Below, in pieces: positions 34,404 to 41,530 of a stretch of DNA of 46,478 nt (within the stretch, counting starts at the first letter, position 1; every line of letters begins with the position of its first letter). Source of the DNA: SCUS01 sp966211675 (GTDB taxonomy: Bacteria; Myxococcota_A; Polyangia; Polyangiales; Ga0077539); the NCBI GenBank assembly GCA_966211675.1, contig CBIHPK010000044.1, positions 1 through 46,478 of the forward strand, in the 5' to 3' direction. Position numbers and translations under genes: made by a program. Under the pieces are notes generated by a model. The model saw only the letters and a list, made by a program, of their open reading frames with translations. It made no database searches and was not told the DNA's origin.

Positions 34404-35714
34404 TCAGTCCCCCCGAAGGTCGCGCAGCGCGCGCTCGCCCACCCGCGCGCCGTCCCTCGCCCTCGCGTCGTGGTCCACCCGGCCCAGGCGCAGCGAGCCC
34501 GTCACGTACACGCCCTCGCGGCCGGTCGCCCCCTCCGCGTCGCTCTCCGGAACGAAGCACTGCCGCCCGTCGCTCCAGAGCACCCTCGCCCCGGCCTGGC
34601 CCGCCAGCTCGTAGGCCGCGGCGAGCTCCCCGTCCACCACCAGCGCGTCGCACTTCACGGTCCACTCGCGCTCGCCCTCGCGCAGCCTCGCGCCCTTCAC
34701 CGCGCGGCTGCCCAGCGCCTCGACCACCGCGGCGCCCGGAGCGTGCGTCACCCGCTCGCCCAGCGCCGCCGCGATGGACCGAGCGAAGACCCCGTCGCCC
34801 ACCAGCGCCACGCGCTCTCCCGCGAGCACGCCGTGGCAGAGCGCCAGCGCGAAGGCCCTCGCGGTGAACACCCCGGGCACGTCGCCCTGCGGAAACACCC
34901 CCACGGACTCGCGCGCCCCCGTGGCGAAGACCCGCGCGCGCGCCCTCACGCTCACCCCGCGGCCCTCGTGGATCACCAGCGTCTCGTCGTCGTAGGTGGC
35001 GACCGCGCCCGCGCCGTAGCGCACCGTCACCGCGGGGTCGCACAGGAGGTAGGTGCCGTCGTCCATGGGATCATCGCGGCGCAACCCGCCGGGTCCCTCC
35101 CGGTCGTCGACGAGCAGCACCCGGACGGCGCCGCGGGCGAGGGTGTTGGCGCAGGCGACGCCGGAGGTCCCCGCCCCCACCACCAGCGCGTCGACGTCGA
35201 GGGACTCCGAGCGAGGGAAGGTCGCGACCGCGTCGGGCATGGTGCCGAGGCCCGCCATGCGCCGTGCGAAGACCTGCATGGTGCGGTTGAGCGCTCCGCC
35301 GAACTGCACCAGCAGGTGGTGGTGATCGAGGTGCTTGGGGAAGAACCAGTCGGTCACGCGGAGCACGTCGAGCCCCGCGGTGGGGAAGGCGTTCTGCGAC
35401 TGCGCCACCATCCCGGCGCGAGCGGGCGTCTGGCAGGCCATCACGTTGGGCACGCCGTCGACGCGCACGAGGCACCCGTCGCAGTCGCCGCGCAGGCACA
35501 TGGCGCCGCGGGGCCGGTGGTACTTCACGCTGCGCGCGAGGGTGAGCTGGCGCGAGGCGAGCAGCGAGACCGCGAGGGGCTCGCCCGCGACGGCGGTGAC
35601 GGGAGAGCCGTCGTGCTCGACGGTGACGCGCTCGGCGGGGCTTCGGGCGGCGAGGCGGCGGGCGAGCGGAGAGCCCGGGGGGAGGTCGGTGGGGAGGATC
35701 CGTCGCGGCGCCAT
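34404..35714 (-). CDS. alpha subunit: [2Fe-2S] ferredoxin plus FAD/NAD(P)-binding oxidoreductase
   Basis: ATG 35714 gives 436 residues. Residues about 28-105 are a Fer2_4 ferredoxin domain with C73, C78, C81 (CLRGDCDGC) and C94 as cluster ligands, preceded by YHRPRGAM as in sarcosine oxidase alpha subunits. Then VDALVVGAGTSGVACANTL binds FAD, and ARARVFATGARE and ERVALVGDGVFA lie in the pyridine nucleotide-disulfide oxidoreductase-like part. The C-terminal aminomethyltransferase domain of sarcosine oxidase alpha is absent, which favours a dehydrogenase of proline, hydroxyproline or opine type. The frame upstream of 35714 is a shadow. Confidence 0.88.
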   Translation of the reverse strand: MAPRRILPTDLPPGSPLARRLAARSPAERVTVEHDGSPVTAVAGEPLAVSLLASRQLTLARSVKYHRPRGAMCLRGDCDGCLVRVDGVPNVMACQTPARAGMVAQSQNAFPTAGLDVLRVTDWFFPKHLDHHHLLVQFGGALNRTMQVFARRMAGLGTMPDAVATFPRSESLDVDALVVGAGTSGVACANTLARGAVRVLLVDDREGPGGLRRDDPMDDGTYLLCDPAVTVRYGAGAVATYDDETLVIHEGRGVSVRARARVFATGARESVGVFPQGDVPGVFTARAFALALCHGVLAGERVALVGDGVFARSIAAALGERVTHAPGAAVVEALGSRAVKGARLREGEREWTVKCDALVVDGELAAAYELAGQAGARVLWSDGRQCFVPESDAEGATGREGVYVTGSLRLGRVDHDARARDGARVGERALRDLRGD

Positions 35715-35749
35715 AGGGTGGGTGTGACTTCCGCGGGCGAGGATATACC

Positions 35750-36415
35750 TCAGCCGCGCGGCACGACCCTGGGTTCGTTCGGCAGGGGATGGATCGCGTA
35801 GCTCCGGGCGGCCTCGCAGCGGGGCGAGTCGAGCACGACGTGGACCGAGTCGGGCAGCCAGCCCATGCGCTGGAGGGCGCGGTGCGCGGCGGGCGACGGC
35901 AGGAAGAGGTCGAGGTGGTGGCCGTTGATGGCGCTGCCGCGGTCGACGGCGACGAAGCACCCGTCGTGGGTTGATCCGTCGGGGAGGGGCATGCCGATGA
36001 GCTCGGGGAGCTCGACGGTGCTGCCGAGGGGGACGAAGCGGGGGTCGACGGCGAGCGAGCGGTAGGGGACGAGCGCGAAGCCCGCGACGCCGATGCCGAA
36101 GGGGTAGAGCGTGGGGTCGACCTCGACGTAGCACGACCGCCCCTCGCGCCGGGTGGACCAGTTGAAGAGCCGACCGTCCCAGGAGCGGCCGGTGCCCTCC
36201 ATGGCGAGCTCGTCGGCGAAGCGGCTGGTGCACCAGGTGAGGGTGCGGCCCTGCGGGTCGAGCACGCGGGCGGCGCGGCGGTCGTCGGGGCGCGGGGTCT
36301 CGTGGGCGATCCAGTAGCGGGTGAGCTGGAAGGCGCCGGGGACGGCGGTCTGAGCGCGGGCGACGGCGGGCGCGAGGGAGAGCGCGAGCGCGGCGACGAG
36401 GAGGCGGCGGGGCAT
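35750..36415 (-). CDS. secreted 3D-domain protein (MltA-like double-psi barrel)
   Basis: The 221-residue protein has a signal peptide (LLVAALALSLAPAVARAQ). Its C-terminal half carries the 3D domain pattern: YRSLAVDPRFVPLGSTVELP, DGCFVAVDRGSAINGHHLDL, where the three conserved Asp give the domain its name, then an FLPS turn. Such domains occur in MltA-type lytic transglycosylases and related cell-wall proteins. The full MltA core is not present, so murein cleavage is possible but unproven. Cys residues near the end may form disulfides. Confidence 0.8.
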   Translation of the reverse strand: MPRRLLVAALALSLAPAVARAQTAVPGAFQLTRYWIAHETPRPDDRRAARVLDPQGRTLTWCTSRFADELAMEGTGRSWDGRLFNWSTRREGRSCYVEVDPTLYPFGIGVAGFALVPYRSLAVDPRFVPLGSTVELPELIGMPLPDGSTHDGCFVAVDRGSAINGHHLDLFLPSPAAHRALQRMGWLPDSVHVVLDSPRCEAARSYAIHPLPNEPRVVPRG

Positions 36416-36449
36416 CGCGGCGGAGTGTATGCCGGGAGCGGGAGCGATT

Positions 36450-36531
36450 GGGAAAGGGAGGGCCCTGCTGCGACTGCGTCGGGGAAGAAGAACCGCAAGG
36501 GTCGCAAGGGTCGCAAGTGAGCGACGGGCCT
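36450..36531 (+). repeat. interspersed repeat, copy 1
   Basis: This 70-80 bp unit is nearly identical to copy 2 (37420-37509): CTGCTGCG(A/G)CTGCGTCGGGG, then AAGAAGAACCG (GAGAAGAACCG in copy 2), then a 9-bp unit CGCAAGGGT repeated in tandem, then GAGCGACGGGC. The 36-bp core is at 36482-36517. It lies between the 3D-domain gene and the next gene; 36416-36831 otherwise contains no gene I can support. It is too short for a transposase and is probably a mobilised non-autonomous or REP-like element. Confidence 0.75.
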
Positions 36532-36831
36532 CGGCGGGGAGGGCCGGAGCGGGGAGGGCACTACGATGATCGCGGCCCTCGCCGAGCGCGCGGGAATCGT
36601 GCGCACCCTCGAACGTCTCAACGCCTCGACCATAGGTGCCGCGGATGCGCCGCTAGCGCGAAGGTCCCTGATTAGGTGGGGTGAAGAGGCGTCGTCCTGG
36701 AGTTGGCGAGTCGGCGATCGCGGGGGCGTGTGCTGCGGGGGCGCACGGGGCGTTGGATTCGGTCACTGACCTACCCATCGAGCTCGGCGGAAGCTCCGCG
36801 GGACAGCGTAGGGAGACTGCGGTTTTCTTCC

Positions 36832-37314
36832 TCAGGGCGTCTCGTCAACCCGAGCGGATCCGTCCCGTATTGGACGCCCCTTGTTGCCCTTGAGGGCGGC
36901 GACGGCGTGGTCGGCCGCCTGGGCGAGCGCGGCGGGGTCGCGCGGGAGCTCGGCGGGGAGCTGGAGCTTGCGCACCATCGACGGTCCGAAGAGGGAGTCG
37001 ACGGCGCCCTTCACCTTCTTCAGCTGGGTGTAGAGCGCGAGGGCGTGGGCGTCGCGCTGGGCGCGGGGCTCGACGTCGTCGGCGCGCTCGGCGTCGAGGG
37101 ACCCCTCCGCGTCGGCGTAGGCGGCGAGGGCGCGCTGCACCCGGCGACCGGCGAGGCGGAGGAGCAGCGCCGCGGAGGGCCAGCGCTCGCCCGCGCGGAG
37201 CTCGGACTTGAGCGCGACGTTGGCGCCGGCGTCGAGCTCATCGGCGTGGGTGTCGATGGCCGTGACGATGTCCTCCGCGAGCCGTTGGGTATCGGTGAGT
37301 GTCTGCGATGTCAT
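36832..37314 (-). CDS. hypothetical helical protein
   Basis: ATG 37314 has a strong GGAGGAGGAGG upstream and gives 160 residues. The protein is nearly all helix, Ala- and charge-rich (TQRLAEDIVTAIDTHADELD, PSAALLLRLAGRRVQRALAA, ALYTQLKKVKGAVDSLFG), and looks like a helical bundle or coiled coil without signal or membrane helix. The C-terminus (KGNKGRPIRDGSARVDETP) is basic and probably disordered. No family is recognised. Repeat copies flank the gene on both sides. The much longer open frame upstream runs through the repeats and is not coding. Confidence 0.65.
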   Translation of the reverse strand: MTSQTLTDTQRLAEDIVTAIDTHADELDAGANVALKSELRAGERWPSAALLLRLAGRRVQRALAAYADAEGSLDAERADDVEPRAQRDAHALALYTQLKKVKGAVDSLFGPSMVRKLQLPAELPRDPAALAQAADHAVAALKGNKGRPIRDGSARVDETP

Positions 37315-37419
37315 CGGGTGCCTCCTCCTCCGTTGGGAACCGAAGAGGTCACCGTATCGACGGCGTCGGAGGCGCGACAAGGAGAACCAGTCAGTCGGGC
37401 CGAGATCGGGGAGGCGGTG

Positions 37420-37509
37420 TGGGAATGGGTCGGAGAGGGTCGCTGCTGCGGCTGCGTCGGGGGAGAAGAACCGCAAGGGTCGCAAGGGTCGCAAGGGAGC
37501 GACGGGCTT
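37420..37509 (+). repeat. interspersed repeat, copy 2
   Basis: Same orientation as copy 1, with which it matches over about 75 bp with few changes. The core at 37461-37496 holds GGGAGAAGAACCG followed by the tandem 9-bp units. It is followed after 110 bp by copy 3 in opposite orientation, so the 37.3-37.76 kb interval without genes is mostly repeat sequence. Confidence 0.8.
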
Positions 37510-37599
37510 GGGCGGGCAAGCGCTCCAACCGTTCAACTCGTGTCGGAATCGCAGGCTCGCTCCTACGCTCTCGCGAACTCGATGCGCCAGCGCCGGCGG

Positions 37600-37660
37600 A
37601 ACTCCTCCTTGCGACCCTTGCGACCCTTGCGGTTCTTCTCCCGATGCTGCCCCGACGAGC
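37600..37660 (-). repeat. interspersed repeat, copy 3 (inverted)
   Basis: On the minus strand this copy contains the same 36-bp core as copy 2 (37607-37642) without mismatch, preceded by GTCGGGGCAGCATC where copy 2 has GCTGCGTCGG. The flanks diverge more than between copies 1 and 2. Copies 2 and 3 together can fold into a hairpin with a 36-bp stem and a loop of about 110 nt. No gene is seen in the loop. Confidence 0.8.
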
Positions 37661-37762
37661 GCGGGGGCACATCGCGTAGGTGGGTGCTCTCCGCGCCCGG
37701 CTCCGGCTGATCCCCCTACCGCCCCGTTGAGCCCCTCCCCTGCTGTCTGCCATGATGCGGAG

Positions 37763-38389
37763 GTGACCGATCCCCTCGCCGGCCGGTGCGGCAGCTGCGC
37801 GCACTTCCACTCCGAGCGTTGGGACGCGGAGCGCAACGCGACCATGGGCGAGTGCGGCCACGGCACCTGGCCGAGGTACCGCCCGGACACCTCCTCGTGC
37901 CCCGACTACGTGGCCGAAGGCACCTTGCGCTTCGGCCTCGACCGCAACCGCATCCGGGCGCCGCGTGCATCGACGACGCGCCCATCGACGACAGTGACAC
38001 CGACGCGGCGGCTGCCGGTCGAGATCGAGGTGGACATGGACGAGGCGACGTTTCGCGCGGTGCTCCGCGAGGTGCTGCGGGACGAGCTCGCGCTGGGGGA
38101 CGTCCCCATCGCGGAGCGGTTTCGCGGCGGCGAGATGGTGTTGAAGCCCGGCAAGGAGGGCACCGCGGAGAAGCGGGTGCCGCTGGAGGCCTTCTTCCAC
38201 AAGGTCGTGATGATGCGCGACAAGCTCCGGGTGCTGGAGCAGAAGATCAACGCGAACCCCAAGCTGACCGACGACGAGAAGGTCTCGCTCCAACAGTACG
38301 TGACGGGATGCTACGGGACGCTCACGACGTTCAACGTGCTGTTCCGTGAAGAAGAAGATCGGTTCCGTGGCGGCGGTGGTGAGGGGTAG
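37763..38389 (+). CDS. conserved hypothetical protein with N-terminal Cys cluster
   Basis: From GTG 37763 (GGAG directly before it; an in-frame TTG 36 bp upstream is an alternative) the protein has 208 residues. The N-terminus has GRCGSCAHFHSERW...MGECGHGTW...SSCPDYV, four to five Cys plus His that could bind zinc. After a Thr/Arg linker, the second half is helical (EATFRAVLREVLRDELALG, FFHKVVMMRDKLRVLEQKI, TDDEKVSLQQYVTGCYGTLT). No family is recognised. It overlaps the next gene by 44 bp if that gene uses its first start. Confidence 0.65.
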   Translation: MTDPLAGRCGSCAHFHSERWDAERNATMGECGHGTWPRYRPDTSSCPDYVAEGTLRFGLDRNRIRAPRASTTRPSTTVTPTRRLPVEIEVDMDEATFRAVLREVLRDELALGDVPIAERFRGGEMVLKPGKEGTAEKRVPLEAFFHKVVMMRDKLRVLEQKINANPKLTDDEKVSLQQYVTGCYGTLTTFNVLFREEEDRFRGGGGEG

Positions 38390-38933
38390 TCGGGCGCTGG
38401 CGCTCGCCGGGTCGCTGCTCGTCGCCGGCTGCGCCCACCGCGCCGTCGCGGCCGCCCCGACCACGCCCGAGGCGCCCGTCGCCGCGGTCGACCTGCGCGA
38501 GGTGACGCTCGCGGTCGACGCCGTGGGCGGTCGCCGGGTGGACCTCGCGGCGCTGCGCGGTCGCGCCATCGTGGTGGCCGCGCTCTCGACCAACGACCTC
38601 GGCGGCCACGCGCTCGCCCGCAACCTGGAGCGCCTCGCGGCGGCGCACGGCGACGACCTCGCGGTGCTCCTGCTCGCGACCGACGGCTACGACCCGCCGA
38701 CCTTGCAGGTCGCGCTGGAGGTCTTCGCCGAGGTGGTGGGGCTGCACCGCGCGGCCGTGGCGCCCATTCCCGCGGAGGTGCGCGCGGGCTCGACGCCCTT
38801 CGGCGAGGTGGGCCTCGCGCCGCTGGTGTTCCTGGTGAACCGAGCGGGCCGCGTGGCGCGCCGCCTGGAGGGCTACCAGACGATGGCCACGCTCCAGTCG
38901 CTCATCGCCCCGGCGCTGCCGCCGGGCCACTGA
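38346..38933 (+). CDS. lipoprotein with thioredoxin-like fold lacking the CxxC
   Basis: The longest form starts at GTG 38346 (195 residues); GTG codons at 38367 and 38379 are equally plausible and would shorten the overlap with the upstream gene. A lipobox LLVAGC follows the hydrophobic stretch. The mature part looks like a TlpA/AhpC-type thioredoxin fold (VDLAALRGRAIVVAALST, DLAVLLLATDGYDPPTLQVA, PLVFLVNRAGRVARRLEGY), but the redox CxxC after the first strand is replaced by STNDLGG. It is therefore likely a non-redox member. Its end overlaps the convergent glycosyltransferase gene by 32 bp. Confidence 0.65.
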   Translation: MKKKIGSVAAVVRGSRALALAGSLLVAGCAHRAVAAAPTTPEAPVAAVDLREVTLAVDAVGGRRVDLAALRGRAIVVAALSTNDLGGHALARNLERLAAAHGDDLAVLLLATDGYDPPTLQVALEVFAEVVGLHRAAVAPIPAEVRAGSTPFGEVGLAPLVFLVNRAGRVARRLEGYQTMATLQSLIAPALPPGH

Positions 38934-40896
38934 GCCCGTCGACGCAGCGCTCCCGATCGAGCGCGAAGACGGTGATCCCCTCCTCGCGGAAGGCCACCGT
39001 CGCCGCGCGCCGCATGAGGCGCAGCGTCTCCCTCATGTCCGCGACGATGTCCTCGTCCTCGTAGCCCTCCACCGCGGTCGGCGGGGTGCGCTGGTACATC
39101 GTCGTGTTGACGAGCACGTGGGTCACGCCGCGCCCTCGCAGCCACGCGCAGAGCCGCCCCTGCACCCGCGCGTCGTGGAGCTCGGCCCAGCTCGGAGCCC
39201 CCTGGTTGACGTGGAAGAACACGGTGTCGATGCCTCGCAGGTGCCACGCCCGGCTCTCGAAGAGGCTGAGCACCCGCGCGCCCCGGGGCAGACCCTGTCG
39301 GAGCGCGTCGCCGAGGCGCTCGGCGGGTTCGAGGCGCTCGACCCTCGACGGAGCGACGGGCCCGAGGGCGACGCGAAGCACCGGTCCGAGCGACGGGGAG
39401 AAGACGCTCCAGGTGAGCGCGAGGGCGACGAGGGCGACGCCCCAGGAGGCGAGGCGGGCGCGGGGCGTCGCGCCGTGGAGCAGGTCGTCGACGGCGGTCG
39501 CGGCGCCGAAGGCGAGCACGGGGCCGAGGGGCAGCAGGTAGCGCGCCTCCTGCACCGAGAGGAACCACCCGAGGAGATAGAGCGCCGCCGCGGTCCCGAG
39601 GGCCCGGCGCACCGGGGAGGCGGGCGCGATCGCGAGGGCGAGCGCTCCGACGAGGTGCAGCGGACCGACGACGTAACCGAAGCCGCCGGCGTAGTGGTTG
39701 GGCAGGGCGACGAGCGTGACGTTGATGGGCGCCATGAGCAGCGCGAGCGGTCCGTGGCCCATGCCGATGTCGTGGTTGAATCGGAGCATCTGGCGCAGGA
39801 AGAGCGGGTGAAACGCCCCTGCGGCGATGGGGTTTCCGGTGGCGAGGGCGTTGCGCGCGAACCACGGCAGGAGCATGAGCGCGACGCCCGCGGCGAGGGC
39901 GAGCGCGAGGCCGCGCCGTCGAGGGAAGGGGATCTCCGGCCGCAGCATCCAGGCCGCGCCGAGGGCGGCCGGGAGCAGCAGTCCGGGGTAGCGCGTGGCG
40001 GCGCAGGCTCCGGTGAAGAGGGCGGCGCGGAGCATCGGGGCGCGGCCCGGGTCGAGGCGTGCGGCGAGGAGCGCCTCGAGCGTGGCGGTGCCGAAGAGCA
40101 GCAGCGAGAGGTCGCTGTAGGCCACCGTGGTCTCCCAGAGGAAGGTCGGGTCGGCGGCGACGGCGAGGACGGCGAGGGGCCATGCGCGGGGGGCGTGGGC
40201 GCGGGCGAGGTCGGCGACGAGCAGCAGCGCGAGGGCGCCGCACTCCAGGTGCAGGAGCTTGGCGATCGCGGGCCCGTGCAGCGCGAGCCCGGCGGCGTAG
40301 AGCATCTCGGTGAGCAGCGGAAAGGACGTGTAGACCGACGCGCGATCGAGCCCCACGCGCCCCGTGCGGAGGAACCACTCGGGCAGCGCGAGGTGGTACG
40401 TGAGCGCGTCCCAGCCGTAGCGGGGGACGAAGGCGTGGAGGGCGGGCAGGGCCATGAGCGCGAGCACCCCTGCGAGGAGCCGGACGGTGGCCTTCGGGGG
40501 CGCCTGCCGCGAGAGACCCTGCAGCGCGTCCCGGAGCGAAGGGAGCCCTGCGAGCGCGGCGACGACCACCACGCCGAGCACCACCGGGGGGCGGAAGAAC
40601 CCGGCCACGCCGACCAGCGCGAGCGCGGTGCCGAGCAGCGCGAAGCCCGCGGCCACGCGGAGCACCGCCCGACGGAGGCGGCCTCCCGCGGAGAGGAATC
40701 GGGCGACGGGCGCCGACGCGCCGACCGCGGCCAGGTTGACGACCGCGAGGGCCGCGAGGGCGCGCAGGAGCTCGACGAGTTTCTCCAGCTGGGGGATCGC
40801 CGGCTGCGGCAGCACGGGCCACTGCCCATGGCGCACGCCCCAGGCGCCGACGATCACCATCGCGACGATCAGCAGGGCAGCGCGGCGCAGTGGCAT
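38902..40896 (-). CDS. GT39/ArnT-like membrane glycosyltransferase
   Basis: The 664-residue protein has at least ten hydrophobic helices. After the first ones, a loop has FVPRYGWDALTYHLALPEWF, which corresponds to the conserved acidic first periplasmic loop of GT39/GT83-type (PMT/ArnT-like) enzymes, followed by SVYTSFPLLTEMLY. The repeated helix pairs LLLPAALGAAWML and LALAAGVALMLLPWFARNAL are typical of the family. The last ~150 residues form a soluble periplasmic domain. Such enzymes transfer sugars from polyprenyl-phosphate to lipids, proteins or glycans outside the inner membrane; the acceptor is unknown. Confidence 0.75.
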   Translation of the reverse strand: MPLRRAALLIVAMVIVGAWGVRHGQWPVLPQPAIPQLEKLVELLRALAALAVVNLAAVGASAPVARFLSAGGRLRRAVLRVAAGFALLGTALALVGVAGFFRPPVVLGVVVVAALAGLPSLRDALQGLSRQAPPKATVRLLAGVLALMALPALHAFVPRYGWDALTYHLALPEWFLRTGRVGLDRASVYTSFPLLTEMLYAAGLALHGPAIAKLLHLECGALALLLVADLARAHAPRAWPLAVLAVAADPTFLWETTVAYSDLSLLLFGTATLEALLAARLDPGRAPMLRAALFTGACAATRYPGLLLPAALGAAWMLRPEIPFPRRRGLALALAAGVALMLLPWFARNALATGNPIAAGAFHPLFLRQMLRFNHDIGMGHGPLALLMAPINVTLVALPNHYAGGFGYVVGPLHLVGALALAIAPASPVRRALGTAAALYLLGWFLSVQEARYLLPLGPVLAFGAATAVDDLLHGATPRARLASWGVALVALALTWSVFSPSLGPVLRVALGPVAPSRVERLEPAERLGDALRQGLPRGARVLSLFESRAWHLRGIDTVFFHVNQGAPSWAELHDARVQGRLCAWLRGRGVTHVLVNTTMYQRTPPTAVEGYEDEDIVADMRETLRLMRRAATVAFREEGITVFALDRERCVDGLSGPAAAPGR

Positions 40897-40934
40897 CGTG
40901 GGCTGCGAGGGGAGACCGGAAGGCGCCGAAATGC

Positions 40935-40976
40935 AAAACAGCCGTCTGAGCGGTTGAGGCTCAAACGGCTGCTTTT
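40935..40976 (-). terminator. intrinsic terminator downstream of the tRNA-Gly remnant
   Basis: The arms at 40939-40951 and 40959-40971 pair over 13 positions with one mismatch (core AGCCGT...TGAGC / GCTCA...ACGGCT) around a 7-nt loop. On the minus strand a TTTT run (40935-40938) follows the hairpin; on the plus strand TTTT follows at 40973-40976. It lies just past the 3' end of the minus-strand tRNA sequence and would have ended its transcript. Confidence 0.8.
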
Positions 40977-40979
40977 CTC

Positions 40980-41028
40980 GGAGCGGGTGAAGAGATTCGA
41001 ACTCTCGACGTCAACCTTGGCAAGGTAG
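40980..41028 (-). other. tRNA-Gly(GCC) 3' fragment, candidate attachment site
   Basis: Read on the minus strand this is the tRNA-Gly anticodon arm (stem CTACC/GGTTG with one T-T mismatch, loop TTGCCAA, anticodon GCC at 41019-41021), variable loop, T-arm (GAGAG-TTCGAAT-CTCTT), 3' acceptor strand CACCCGC, discriminator T and CC. The 5' acceptor strand (GCGGGTG expected) and the D-arm are absent upstream. A cut from anticodon loop to 3' end is the usual shape of an att site left by a tRNA-targeting integrase. The element would lie at higher coordinates, with the terminator-bearing host side at lower ones. Confidence 0.8.
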
Positions 41029-41530
41029 TCGGCACCCGTTTCCACCTGTTTCAGCCCGCGTCGAACACGGGTCCGAGTGTTTCCAAGGGAGCGCCGGACG
41101 TCCAGCCCGTTTCGACCCGAGGGTGTGAAAAGGGGTGTGAAGCGCGCCTCCCCGCCCCAGCCCCCGCGCCGAACACCTCCACCTCGCCCGGCGCCGCCGG
41201 CACCAGCCCCTCTCCGGCCCCGACCTCGCCCGCTACCATGCGCTGCACCACCAGCTGCGGCATCAGCACACATCGGTCGATCGCCACAGGGAGCAGGGGC
41301 GGAATGCCCGGCCGGAACCGGAGGCCGGAGGTGCCGCGGAGGGCGTTGGCGCTCCCGATAACGCTACCACGGGAGCACTATCCCGCTTCGCCATGGAGCT
41401 CAGCACGTACGCGCTGCTCAAATGAGCCGCAGTGCGGATGCACGACCGCGACGCTACCTCCCTGAAGGGGATCTTGCACGGGCAAGTCCGCCGCCCGGGC
41501 CGGGACCTACACCCCCGCGTAAGTTGTTCG
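41029..41530. other. 500 bp without a supported gene at the element border
   Basis: No reading frame here resembles a known protein. One minus-strand frame (40869-41273) stays open through the tRNA fragment, as integrase gene ends that overlap an att core often do, but nothing in it (FTPLFTPSGRNGLDVRRSLG) carries a recombinase motif. Downstream of the baseplate J gene one would expect a tail protein I gene; none is present, so the tail module seems cut off here. Confidence 0.5.

Noticed and set aside
36566..36769. Short plus-strand frame starting MIAALAERAGIVRTLERLNA, somewhat like the end of IS91-type transposases
   Set aside because: Similarity covers about 20 residues only, with no zinc-binding Cys upstream; not enough for a call.
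36481..37642. Repeated units considered as a CRISPR array
   Set aside because: Three copies at irregular distances and mixed orientation, no equal spacers and no cas genes.
40980..41060. Complete tRNA-Gly gene
   Set aside because: No D-arm and no 5' acceptor strand complementary to CACCCGC at the right distance; the anticodon stem has a mismatch.
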